Of a DNA stretch of 64,000 nt, positions 54,449 to 63,673 are shown piece by piece. The notes under the pieces were generated by a model. That model saw only the letters and a program-made list of their open reading frames with translations. It had not been told where the DNA came from and ran no database searches. The translations under genes and the position numbers were made by a program. The stretch spans positions 620,001 through 684,000 of the forward strand of contig NC_009719.1 in NCBI RefSeq assembly GCF_000017565.1, in the 5' to 3' direction. Each line of letters starts with the position of its first letter. The first letter of the stretch is position 1. The stretch is from Parvibaculum lavamentivorans DS-1. GTDB lineage: Bacteria; Pseudomonadota; Alphaproteobacteria; Parvibaculales; Parvibaculaceae.

Positions 54449-55630
54449 TCAAAGACCCAGTATCCGCTTGGCGATGATGTTCTTCTGGATTTCGTTGGAG
54501 CCGCCATAAATCGACTGCGCGCGGGCACCGAGATAGGCGGCGACGGCGGGCGCCGCGCCCGCGGGGAGCGCCGTGTTGCCGGTCCATGCGGGGGCGACGG
54601 AATCCGGGAAGGCCGGTTGCACATAGGGGCCGTAGGTCTCGGCGCCGAGCTCCGTGATGTCCTGTGCGAGTTCGGTCGCGATCACTTTCAGGATCGAGGA
54701 TTCGTTGCCCGGCGCGCCGCCTTCCGCCACTGAGGAGAGCGTGCGGAGCACCGTTATTTCAAGCGTATCGAGCCGCGTTTCGAGTTCGCCGAGCTTGCGG
54801 ATGAAGGCGGGGTCGGCCAGCAGTCCGCGTTCGCGCGCGGCTTCGCGAATGTTGCGGAGCTGCTTCCGCTTGCCCGCGACATGGGCATAGGAGGTGCGCT
54901 CATGGCCGAGCAGGTAGTTGGCATAGGTCCAGCCCTTGCCCTCTTCGCCGATGCGGTTTTCCTGCGGCACGCGCACATTTTCGAAGGTGACGCTGTTGAG
55001 CGAATGCTTGCCGTCGATGGTGATGATCGGCTGCACGGTGATGCCCGGCGTTGTCATGTCGATCAGCAGGAAGGTGATGCCTTCCTGCTTCTTCTCTTCC
55101 TGGCTGGTGCGCAGCAGGCAGAAAATCCAGTCGGCATGCTGAGCGAGGCTGGTCCAGATCTTGGTGCCGTTGACGATGTAGTCGTCGCCATCTACAACGG
55201 CGCTCGCCTGCAGCGAGGCCAGGTCGGAGCCGGAGCCGGGCTCCGAATAGCCCTGCGCCCAGAAGGTCGTGCTGTCGAGAATGCCGGGCAGCCAGCGCTT
55301 CTTCTGTTCGTCCGTGCCGAATGTGTAGATGACGGGACCGACATAGAGGAGGCCCATCGGCACGACATTGAGCGCGCCCGCGCGCTCAAGCTCCTCGTCG
55401 AAGATGTATTTCTCGTTCGCGCTCCAGCCCGTGCCGCCTGCCGATTTCGGCCAGTTGACGGCAAGCCAGCCACGCGCAGCAAAGGCTCGCTCCGATTTCT
55501 GGTAGTCGGCCTTGGTCGGTGAAGCGCCGCTCGCCATCTTCTCCACGATCTCGCGCGGATACTCGTGCTCGAAAAAGTCCCGCACCTTCATGCGAAACTC
55601 TTCGTCCTTTGCGGAGAATGAGAAATCCAT
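54449..55630 (-). CDS. acyl-CoA dehydrogenase
   Basis: A 393-residue flavoprotein of the ACAD family. The FAD/acyl regions are ARGWLAVNWPKSAGGTGWS near residue 50, QGYSEPGSGSDLASLQASA near 130-148, and VNGTKIWTSLAQHADWIF near 155-172. The C-terminal YGGSNEIQKNIIAKRILGL matches many degradative members. The acyl substrate (branched, fatty or aromatic) is not defined. Unlinked to the neighbouring glyA and groEL genes. Confidence 0.92.
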   Translation of the reverse strand: MDFSFSAKDEEFRMKVRDFFEHEYPREIVEKMASGASPTKADYQKSERAFAARGWLAVNWPKSAGGTGWSANEKYIFDEELERAGALNVVPMGLLYVGPVIYTFGTDEQKKRWLPGILDSTTFWAQGYSEPGSGSDLASLQASAVVDGDDYIVNGTKIWTSLAQHADWIFCLLRTSQEEKKQEGITFLLIDMTTPGITVQPIITIDGKHSLNSVTFENVRVPQENRIGEEGKGWTYANYLLGHERTSYAHVAGKRKQLRNIREAARERGLLADPAFIRKLGELETRLDTLEITVLRTLSSVAEGGAPGNESSILKVIATELAQDITELGAETYGPYVQPAFPDSVAPAWTGNTALPAGAAPAVAAYLGARAQSIYGGSNEIQKNIIAKRILGL

Positions 55631-55732
55631 GGCCTTCCTCCCGAATTTTGATTGGGGTGAGTGTAGCCGGTTGCCGATACGGCGTCAGTGGCGGGAAGGC
55701 AGGTGCCGCGACGTCACCTCTCGAAAAAGTGA

Positions 55733-55766
55733 CAAAAGAAAAGGGCCGGTGTTTCCACCGGCCCTT
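55733..55766 (-). terminator. intrinsic terminator of groEL
   Basis: On the minus strand AAGGGCCGGTG-GAAA-CACCGGCCCTT is followed by TTCTTTTG. It lies 27 bases after the groEL stop. Confidence 0.88.
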
Positions 55767-55792
55767 CGCATTTTGGAGTGAGGAAGCTGGAC

Positions 55793-57466
<1,674 letters not shown>

Positions 57467-57499
57467 TCATGAAACGGAACGAACGGCCGCCGGGGCAAT

Positions 57500-57534
57500 A
57501 AAAAAGCCCGCGGCCGGGTATCCGGTTGCGAGCC
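57500..57534 (-). terminator. terminator-like hairpin between groES and groEL
   Basis: On the minus strand, four bases after the groES stop: GCTCGC-AA-CCGG-ATAC-CCGG-CC-GCGGGC, an interrupted stem with one G-T pair and an AA/CC mismatch, then TTTTTT. It has the form of an intrinsic terminator inside the operon and could lower groEL relative to groES. Confidence 0.6.
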
Positions 57535-57537
57535 TTG

Positions 57538-57855
57538 TCAGGCAGCGGCCTTCTTCTTGCTGGCAGCGCCTTCGAGCACACCCATGATGTCGCTCTCCTT
57601 CATGATCAGCAGCTCTTCGCCGTCGATCTTGACTTCGGTGCCCGACCATTTGCCGAAGATCACCCGGTCGCCGACCTTGACGTCGAGCGCGACGAGCTTG
57701 CCGTCATCGCCACGGGCGCCGGGGCCCACCGCGACGACTTCGCCCTGCGAGGGCTTTTCCTGCGCCGAGTCCGGAATGATGATGCCGCCGGCGGTCTTGG
57801 ATTCTTCCTCGACCCGGCGCACTACGACGCGGTCATGCAGAGGACGGAATTTCAT
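57538..57855 (-). CDS. groES: co-chaperonin GroES (10 kDa)
   Basis: A 105-residue co-chaperonin. [14 protein letters not shown], the mobile-loop region [14 protein letters not shown] and [25 protein letters not shown] are typical. The ATG at 57855 has AGGAGA; a longer open frame upstream covers the CIRCE region and is not used. First gene of the groESL operon, under a sigma-70-type promoter with a CIRCE operator. Confidence 0.97.
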   Translation of the reverse strand: MKFRPLHDRVVVRRVEEESKTAGGIIIPDSAQEKPSQGEVVAVGPGARGDDGKLVALDVKVGDRVIFGKWSGTEVKIDGEELLIMKESDIMGVLEGAASKKKAAA

Positions 57856-57916
57856 CTCTGGCTTCTCCTGTGTCCCAACCGCTAAGTTGCGGATATTTCT
57901 GGATTTTTTGAGCCTG

Positions 57917-57943
57917 TTAGCACTCACTCAATATGAGTGCCAA
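57917..57943 (-). promoter_or_regulatory. CIRCE operator of groESL
   Basis: TTAGCACTC-(9 bases)-GAGTGCCAA, one base off the consensus TTAGCACTC-N9-GAGTGCTAA. It lies 62-88 bases before groES and just downstream of the promoter, so HrcA repression relieved by heat is expected. Confidence 0.95.
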
Positions 57944-57954
57944 AGCACTGGGCA

Positions 57955-57983
57955 GAGATAGGAGCTGTCCGCCACGCTGTCAA
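57955..57983 (-). promoter_or_regulatory. groESL promoter
   Basis: On the minus strand TTGACA (57978-57983) and TATCTC (57955-57960) are separated by exactly 17 bases. The CIRCE element begins 11 bases downstream of the -10 box, placing it over the transcription start. Confidence 0.75.
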
Positions 57984-58027
57984 GCGGGGAGGCGCCGTAT
58001 TTCACGAATTTGTAGCGAGGATTCGCC

Positions 58028-58636
58028 TCAGGCGCGCAGGCCGCGCAGGGTCAGCTTGATGATGGCGGCGAGCTGGCGGCGGAAGGTTTCCTCGTCCGGT
58101 GCCTTTTCGGCGCCGCAGGCGGCGGCGATGAGGGTTTCGGCGGCGGCTTCCTGGGTGAGGCCGCTGGCCTTGGGATCGAGCTCGCCGCGCTGGGTGCCTT
58201 CGCGGACAAGCTGGAGGACGGCGTTCTGGAACTGAACGTGAACGTCGCCGAAAACATTTTCCTTCAGGCGGCTGCCGCTGTCGACGAGCTCCGCCGCATG
58301 CGGGCTCGAAAGAATCCAGCGATAGACGAAACCGAGCTTCGCCTCCATCAGCGCGGCAAGCTTCCGCTCGAGCGGCAGGTCGAGCGCTTCCGCCGCCGTG
58401 ACGCCTTCCGCGACCTGTTCGGCCAGCGTCCGGCAGATCGCTTCGAAGAGTTCGTCCTTGCTTTTGAAGTAGAGGTAAAGCGTGCCCTTGGCGACGGCGG
58501 CGGCGCGCGCGATGTCTTCCATCGAAGTGCGGCGGTAACCATAGTGACGGAACAGATCGAGCGCGGAGGAGATGATCACCTCCCGCTTGTCCGCCAATCC
58601 TGCCGTCTTCTGCGCGGCGCCGCTCTGTCCCGACAT
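58028..58636 (-). CDS. TetR-family transcriptional regulator
   Basis: A 202-residue TetR-type repressor. The HTH is ALDLFRHYGYRRTSMEDIAR followed by AAAVAKGTLYLYFKSKDEL (about residues 25-63). The C-terminal ligand domain is unremarkable. AGGAC lies four bases before the ATG at 58636; the longer open frame lacks a better site. Its start is five bases after the small secreted-protein gene, so the two may be co-transcribed. Target unknown. Confidence 0.88.
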   Translation of the reverse strand: MSGQSGAAQKTAGLADKREVIISSALDLFRHYGYRRTSMEDIARAAAVAKGTLYLYFKSKDELFEAICRTLAEQVAEGVTAAEALDLPLERKLAALMEAKLGFVYRWILSSPHAAELVDSGSRLKENVFGDVHVQFQNAVLQLVREGTQRGELDPKASGLTQEAAAETLIAAACGAEKAPDEETFRRQLAAIIKLTLRGLRA

Positions 58637-58641
58637 TTGTC

Positions 58642-58878
58642 CTAGCGTCTGATGGTGAAGGCGCAGGGCCGTCCTGCCGCGATCACGATGGTCCGTCTCG
58701 ATCCACCGCAATCGTAATAGCAATATTTGCGCGCGCCAGCCCTCGTTTCGCCGCTGAGCGAACAGGTCGCGCCCGACGCATACTGGTCGTGAGCGGGCAT
58801 TTTGCTCATCGCCGCCTCGGGTTCCGCCGCCGTCAGCGCGGCAAGGAGCATCAAACCGGAAAGCGTCGTTGTCGCCAT
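58642..58878 (-). CDS. small secreted cysteine-containing protein
   Basis: A 78-residue protein with a signal peptide-like N-terminus (MATTTLSGLMLLAALTAAEPEA) and four cysteines in the mature part (ATCSLSGE, KYCYYDCGG, RPCAFTIRR), suggesting two disulfides in the periplasm. GGGGAT lies before the ATG at 58878. I believe similar short proteins occur in Rhizobiales but cannot name the family. Function unknown; the downstream TetR gene is only five bases away. Confidence 0.68.
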   Translation of the reverse strand: MATTTLSGLMLLAALTAAEPEAAMSKMPAHDQYASGATCSLSGETRAGARKYCYYDCGGSRRTIVIAAGRPCAFTIRR

Positions 58879-59034
58879 TTCATCCCCCAACAATAGACAG
58901 TATAAATGCCAAAATTATACGGTCTCTCCTCCCGAATCCATCGCTTTCATGAACCAAAACGAAGACGCGATGCGTTGTTGTGCATCGCGCGGGCCGCTGT
59001 AGGATGCGTGCCGCGCGGCAGCAAAGGGGAAGTC

Positions 59035-60180
59035 ATGACAAGCGAAGCATTGCAGGCGGCGAAGGCCATGATCGGAAAGAAGGGCTCGCGCGCCGCGATC
59101 CCGACACCGGCGCTTGTGCTCGATCTCGACGCCTTCGAGCGCAACGTCGCGCGGATGGCGGAGCACTGCAAGGTAAGCAACCTTTCGATCCGCCCCCATG
59201 CGAAGACGCATAAATGCGTGACCATCGCCAAGGCCCAGATCGCGGCCGGCGCCGTCGGCCAGTGCTGCGCCAAGCTCGGCGAGGCGGAGGCGATGGCGGC
59301 GGGCGGCATCGAGAGCATTCTCATAACCTCGCCCGTCGTGACGGTGCAGGGCATCGAGCGGCTGATGGCGCTGAACGAGAAAATGCCGGACCTGATGGTC
59401 GTGGTCGACAATCCGGTGAACGCGCGCGCATTGGCGGCAGCGGCGGCGGAAAAGAAACGTGTGCTGAAGGTTCTGGTGGACCTCGATGTTGGCCTCCACC
59501 GCACAGGCATCCGCCCCGGCGAGGACGCGCTGGCGCTGGCGGAACTTCTCGACGCGGCGGAATTTCTCGAACTGCGCGGGCTGCAGGCCTATGCCGGACA
59601 CCTGATGCATATTCACGACTTCGCCGAGCGTCGCGAGAAATCGCTTGCGGCGATGAAGGTGCTGGGCGATCAGCGCGACGCGCTGAAGGCCAAGGGCTTG
59701 CCCTGCGATATCGTGTCGGGGGGCGGCACCGGCAGCTACAATATCGACCCGGAAGCGAAGGTGCTGACCGAGCTGCAGGGCGGCTCCTATGTTTTCATGG
59801 ACAAGCAGTATCACGACGTCGCGCTCGGCAATGGCGCGAGCTTTCCCTTCGAGACGTCGCTCTTCGTGCAGATGTCGGTCGTCTCCGCCAACACGAAAAA
59901 TCTCGCGACGACGGATGCCGGTTTCAAATCCTTTTCGACCGATGCCGAGTCGCCGAAACTTCTTTCCGGCGCGCCGGAAGGAGCGGGCTATTTCTTCTTC
60001 GGCGACGAGCAAGGCGGCGTTCTTCTACCGGATGGCGCGTCGCTGCCGATCGGCAGTGTACTGACGGCCATGACGCCGCATTGCGACCCGACGGTGAATT
60101 TATACGACGCCTACCACGTCGTCCGGGGCGACACGCTGGTCGATATCTGGCCCATCGAGGCGCGCGGCAAGAGTGCCTGA
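59035..60180 (+). CDS. D-threonine aldolase / D-serine dehydratase-like PLP enzyme
   Basis: A 381-residue fold-type III PLP enzyme. SIRPHAKTHKC near residues 49-59 carries the PLP lysine, and the C-terminal PHCDPTVN near 344-351 holds the His-Cys-Asp zinc/metal site of D-threonine aldolases and eukaryotic-type D-serine dehydratases. AAGGGGAAG precedes the ATG at 59035. It would degrade D-hydroxy-amino acids. The stop codon is directly followed by the second copy of the palindrome/TGTCAT element. Confidence 0.87.
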   Translation: MTSEALQAAKAMIGKKGSRAAIPTPALVLDLDAFERNVARMAEHCKVSNLSIRPHAKTHKCVTIAKAQIAAGAVGQCCAKLGEAEAMAAGGIESILITSPVVTVQGIERLMALNEKMPDLMVVVDNPVNARALAAAAAEKKRVLKVLVDLDVGLHRTGIRPGEDALALAELLDAAEFLELRGLQAYAGHLMHIHDFAERREKSLAAMKVLGDQRDALKAKGLPCDIVSGGGTGSYNIDPEAKVLTELQGGSYVFMDKQYHDVALGNGASFPFETSLFVQMSVVSANTKNLATTDAGFKSFSTDAESPKLLSGAPEGAGYFFFGDEQGGVLLPDGASLPIGSVLTAMTPHCDPTVNLYDAYHVVRGDTLVDIWPIEARGKSA

Positions 60181-60181
60181 T

Positions 60182-60383
60182 GGGGTATCCGGATACCTCA
60201 AAATGGCCGACTGTCACCGAACTGTCATGAAACTGTCATGCGATGAGGAAGAGCGGTTTCCGGTACGTGGTTGAGCACCGAATTTCGCTCCTTCGTCGTC
60301 TCCGGGGAATGTGCGGGACGCCTCCGGTGCAACTTGTCCCCGGTCAGGTCGCGAATTCTTATCCCCGGGAGCCTTATCCCCGG
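60182..60383 (+). repeat. palindrome plus triple Pho-box-like repeat, copy 2
   Basis: GGGGTATCCGGATACCTC (60182-60199) then CTGTCAC (60211), CTGTCAT (60222) and CTGTCAT (60233) at 11-base periodicity with CGAA and GAAA spacers, a near-perfect tandem PHO box. Further on, TTGTCCCCGG (60334) and TTATCCCCGG twice (60359, 60374) form direct repeats; related words follow copy 1 as well. It starts right after the stop of the D-threonine-aldolase-like gene. No + strand gene begins within 1.4 kb, so it may be a mobile or remnant element rather than a promoter. Confidence 0.65.
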
Positions 60384-60390
60384 ATTGAGT

Positions 60391-60466
60391 CAGCGACCCC
60401 GCCCCATAAAATTCTTCGCGTGCCGCTCGAATTTTCTGACCCTCCCCCAAGGGGAGGGTGGGGAGA
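60391..60466. repeat. modular hairpin repeat, copy A
   Basis: CAGCGACCCCGCCCC, then the palindrome AAAATTC ... GAATTTT (60408-60435), then GACCCTCCCCCAAGGGGAGG and GTGG. It ends two bases before the stop of the convergent Gfo/Idh/MocA gene. Confidence 0.6.
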
Positions 60467-60467
60467 C

Positions 60468-61640
60468 TTATCGGGCGTTTAACTCCTTCTCCAGCCTCTC
60501 CCACATCGGCCGGCAATCCACGACGCCGCCTTCGCGCATGGCGCGGTCGACGGCGATGACGGTGAGGCCGGCCACCATGGCGTCCTCGACCTGGACGGGG
60601 AAGGGTTTGCCGTCGAGGAGGTGGGCGGCGAGGTCGCGGCCCATTTGCTCGTCGGAGCCGTAATGGCCTTCGGCGCTGGCGCCGAATTCCTCCGTCTCCG
60701 GAGGATTGATACCGAGCGCGTCGCGGAAGGTGAGGCGGTTGGTCACGAGATCGGCTTCGAGCGCGCCGCCTGTCCCTGCGAAGTACCAGCGGCGCTGCGG
60801 CAGGCCGGCATGGGTGTTCGCGTGGAAGGTGAGGCGGACGTTGTTTTCATATTCGACAAGCGCGACCTGGTTGTCGGCGGTATCGGCGTCGGAGTGGAAG
60901 GTGTTGTTGCCGCCGTTCCAGCCCGCGCGCCATATCTCGTAGGCGGGTGTGCCGTCCGGGTAGCGGCGTTCGGCCAGGGCCTCGTTGGCGGGCGTGAAGA
61001 TGTCGCGGCCGCCGAAGCTCGCGACGCGAGCGGGCAGCGCGCCGGCGAAGAGGCGGTAGAGATCGAAATCGTGGCAGCATTTGTCGAGCAGGAACGAACC
61101 GGCATGGGCTTCGTGGCGCCGCCAGTCGCGCATAAGGAAGGCGCCGTGCTCGGGATGGAGATGCTCGTTGCCTTCGAAGCTGACGAGGCGGCCGAGTTTC
61201 GAGGCGTGAAGATGACGCGTGACGGCGGCGACGAGCGGTGCGGAACGGAGGACGAGGCCGACAATGACGGAAGATTGCCCATGCTCTCGCAGGAGCCGGG
61301 CGAGCGCCCATGTTTCTTCCTCCGTGCGCACGACAGGTTTTTCGGTGAAAACGCGCAAGCCGCGCTCAAGCCCGGCGCGTATATGAGCGAGGTGGAGATG
61401 ATTGGGCGAGCCGACCATGAGGAGGTCCGGCTTTGTATGAGCGAGCATCGCATCGACGCTCTCATAGGCCGTGCCTGCACCGATGCCCCGCTTCTCCAGC
61501 GTGGAGAGGCCCATGGGTGCGGGATCGGCATGGGCTACGATCTCGATATGGGGCGCGGCAGTGGCGAGATGGCGGATGACGGTGGCGATGCGCCGCCCGA
61601 GGCCAGCGACGGCGATAGTGTAACGCTCGCTTGTTTTCAT
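60468..61640 (-). CDS. Gfo/Idh/MocA-family oxidoreductase
   Basis: A 390-residue NAD(P)-dependent dehydrogenase of the glucose-fructose oxidoreductase / inositol dehydrogenase family. The N-terminal nucleotide region reads IAVAGLGRRIATVI (near residue 9; the usual GxGxxG is altered to GLGRRI), FTEKPVVRTEEE near 97 is the EKP motif, and HDFDLYRLF near 188 the catalytic His-Asp region. Substrate probably a sugar or cyclitol but unknown. The chosen ATG is the first in frame. Confidence 0.87.
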   Translation of the reverse strand: MKTSERYTIAVAGLGRRIATVIRHLATAAPHIEIVAHADPAPMGLSTLEKRGIGAGTAYESVDAMLAHTKPDLLMVGSPNHLHLAHIRAGLERGLRVFTEKPVVRTEEETWALARLLREHGQSSVIVGLVLRSAPLVAAVTRHLHASKLGRLVSFEGNEHLHPEHGAFLMRDWRRHEAHAGSFLLDKCCHDFDLYRLFAGALPARVASFGGRDIFTPANEALAERRYPDGTPAYEIWRAGWNGGNNTFHSDADTADNQVALVEYENNVRLTFHANTHAGLPQRRWYFAGTGGALEADLVTNRLTFRDALGINPPETEEFGASAEGHYGSDEQMGRDLAAHLLDGKPFPVQVEDAMVAGLTVIAVDRAMREGGVVDCRPMWERLEKELNAR

Positions 61641-61720
61641 GATCGGGATTTCTAGCTGTTAGTATGCGCGGACGGTAGCGCGGCGGAAAATTCGATGGAG
61701 TGTTCATCATATTGGAGGGA

Positions 61721-61789
61721 CGTCCCCCTCCCCGAAAAATTCTTCGCTTCGCTCGAATTTGTCGACCCTCCCACGGGGGGAGGGTGGAG
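61721..61789. repeat. modular hairpin repeat, copy B
   Basis: CCCCTCCCCGAAAAATTC, TTCGCTTCGCTC loop, GAATTTGTCGACCCTCCC, then ACGG and GGGGAGGGTGG. Same orientation and layout as copy A. Confidence 0.6.
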
Positions 61790-61833
61790 AATGAAGATGA
61801 CCCTCGGGCCACTGACGTAAAGGAAACGGCGAT

Positions 61834-62988
61834 ATGCGACTTGGAATCCTGACCGGCGGCGGCGATGTGCCGGGGCTCAATCCCTGCATCAAGGCGGTGG
61901 TGCGGCGCGCGACTGAACTTGGCTGGGAAGTGCTCGGCTTCCGGCGCGGCTGGGCAGGGCCGATGAGCTACAATCCCGACGACCCGGAAGGGAGCGAGAA
62001 GCACCTGATGCGGCTCAACAACGATGCCGTCAGGACCATCGACCGCAAGGGCGGCACGATACTGCATACGACGCGCACCGACCCGCAATGGATGGTGGAG
62101 GAAAAGCTCCCCGATTTCCTGAAGGGAAAGTTCAAACCGAGCGAAAAGGGCACGGTCGACACGACGCCGCATATATTGCGCGTCTTTGAACATCTCGGCA
62201 TCGATGTGATGGTGACGATCGGCGGCGACGGCACGCTGAACTATGCCGCGCAGCTCGACCGCGAAGGCATGAAGATCGTCTCGATCCCGAAGACGATGGA
62301 CAATGATGTTTTCGGCACGGATTACTGCATCGGCTTTTCGACGGCGGTGACGCGCTCGGTCGATGCCATCAGCGCACTTCGCACATCGACGGGAAGCCAT
62401 GAACGCATCGCCGTGGTGGAGCTTTTCGGACGGAACTCCGGCGAGACGGCGCTGATCTCAAGTTATCTCGCCGACGCCGACCGGGCGATCATAGCCGAAG
62501 TGCCGTTCAACGCGGAGAAGCTGGCCGCGCTGGTGGCGGCCGACCGGATGGAAAATCCGGCGCGCTACGCGATGGTGGTGATTTCGGAAGGCGCGATGAT
62601 GGAAGGCGGCGAGGCGCAGACCTATGGTCAGGCGGATGAATATGGCCGCAAGCGCCTCGGCGGTATCGGCCATCTGCTCGGCGAGGAACTGACGCGGCTC
62701 ACCGGCGTCGACACGATCACGCAGTCTCTCGCCTATCTCATGCGTGCGGGCGCGCCGGACGCGCTCGACCAGATGGTGGCGAAGGGCTTCGGCACGCTGG
62801 CGGTGCAGGAAATTGCGGCGGGACGCACCGGCTTCATGACGGCGGTGCGCGACGGCAATTACACGACGGTGCCGGCATCCACATGCGCCAGCGGCGGCAA
62901 GCGCGTCGACGTTGCGTCCTTCTACGATGCGGAGGCCTATCGCCCGCGCATTGCCGAGGTGAAGGGCAAGCCGATGTTTTTGTATTGA
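61834..62988 (+). CDS. 6-phosphofructokinase (PfkA superfamily)
   Basis: A 384-residue phosphofructokinase. [13 protein letters not shown] at residues 4-16 binds the phosphoryl donor, [10 protein letters not shown] near 128-137 has Gly at the position that favours ATP (E. coli G104), while IPKTMDND near 152 has Lys where ATP enzymes often have Gly (G124). That G/K mix also occurs in ATP-using kinetoplastid enzymes, so ATP is more likely than pyrophosphate, but donor preference is open. [10 protein letters not shown] and GRNSGETAL complete the active site. It is flanked by hairpin repeats on both sides. Confidence 0.9.
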   Translation: MRLGILTGGGDVPGLNPCIKAVVRRATELGWEVLGFRRGWAGPMSYNPDDPEGSEKHLMRLNNDAVRTIDRKGGTILHTTRTDPQWMVEEKLPDFLKGKFKPSEKGTVDTTPHILRVFEHLGIDVMVTIGGDGTLNYAAQLDREGMKIVSIPKTMDNDVFGTDYCIGFSTAVTRSVDAISALRTSTGSHERIAVVELFGRNSGETALISSYLADADRAIIAEVPFNAEKLAALVAADRMENPARYAMVVISEGAMMEGGEAQTYGQADEYGRKRLGGIGHLLGEELTRLTGVDTITQSLAYLMRAGAPDALDQMVAKGFGTLAVQEIAAGRTGFMTAVRDGNYTTVPASTCASGGKRVDVASFYDAEAYRPRIAEVKGKPMFLY

Positions 62989-62992
62989 GGGC

Positions 62993-63062
62993 ATCTCCCC
63001 ACTGCCACCCTCCCCTTGGGGGAGGGTCAAACGGCTGCAAGCCGTTTGGGGCGGGGTCGCTG
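62993..63062. repeat. modular hairpin repeat, copy C (inverted)
   Basis: CCACCCTCCCCTTGGGGGAG followed by GGTC, the palindrome AAACGGC-TTGCA-GCCGTTT, and GGGGCGGGGTCGCTG: the same modules as copy A in reverse order, but with a different central palindrome. Confidence 0.6.
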
Positions 63063-63107
63063 AAGTGCAGCGTGTGCTGACGATAGCGTGTTCGCCGGAT
63101 GAGCGCG

Positions 63108-63181
63108 GCGCCCCCGCCCCGAAAAATTCTGCGCTGCGCTTGAATTTTGTCGACCCTCCCCCGAGGGGAGGGTGGGAAGAG
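63108..63181. repeat. modular hairpin repeat, copy D
   Basis: GGCGCCCCCGCCCCGAAAAA, TTCTGCGCTGCGCTTGAA around the palindrome AAAATTC/GAATTTT, then CGACCCTCCCCCGAGGGGAG and GGTGG. With copy C it forms an inverted pair 45 bases apart. Confidence 0.6.
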
Positions 63182-63200
63182 AGGCGCCGGCCGCTCGTCC

Positions 63201-63644
63201 CTACCGCTTCAACTGCATCAGTTGGCGGGCATCGCCGTCGTCGCCGATGGTGACGAAGCCGAGGCGTTCGTAGAGGGAATGGGCGTCTGTCGTCGAGAGC
63301 ATGATGCGGTGGACGGAGGCGAGGGCGGGGTCGTTGACCATTGTCTCGACGATCCACTTGCCGCGCCCGTCGCCGCGATGGACGGGCAGCACATAGACGT
63401 CGCTCATCCAGGCAAAGCGCGTGTAGTCCGTCACCATGCGGCCGAAACCGGCCTGCTCGCCATCCGGCGAATAGAGCCCATAGGCGCGTGAATTAACGAT
63501 ACTTGTCCAGAGATTCTCGGGCGAAACGTCGCGCGCCCAATAGGTGGCGCCGAGCATTTTCAGAATGGATTCGCGATCAAGCCGCGACTTGTCGGTATTG
63601 ATTTCGAAACCGTGCCGGCTCCAGGACGAAACATCATCACTCAT
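63201..63644 (-). CDS. GNAT-family N-acetyltransferase
   Basis: A 147-residue acetyltransferase. WMSDVYVLPVHRGDGRGKWIV near residues 80-100 contains the acetyl-CoA loop (R-G-x-G-R/G-x), and AHSLYERLGFVTIG near 120-133 is the usual C-terminal strand and helix. The acceptor substrate is unknown. The ATG at 63644 is used because the longer frame starts in the neighbouring gene region. It lies 29 bases after the truncated phosphotransferase gene on the same strand. Confidence 0.85.
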   Translation of the reverse strand: MSDDVSSWSRHGFEINTDKSRLDRESILKMLGATYWARDVSPENLWTSIVNSRAYGLYSPDGEQAGFGRMVTDYTRFAWMSDVYVLPVHRGDGRGKWIVETMVNDPALASVHRIMLSTTDAHSLYERLGFVTIGDDGDARQLMQLKR

Positions 63645-63673
63645 ACGCACACTCACTCTCGGCGTTGTTCTTG

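Noticed and set aside
57517-57527. GGGTATCCGG near groES resembling the palindrome of the Pho-like element
   Set aside because: Only about ten bases match, there is no TGTCAT repeat, and the sequence belongs to the groES-groEL hairpin.
60334-60383. TTATCCCCGG repeats as DnaA boxes of an origin
   Set aside because: DnaA boxes are TTATCCACA-like; the CCCCGG end does not fit, and no origin-type genes or AT-rich region lie nearby.
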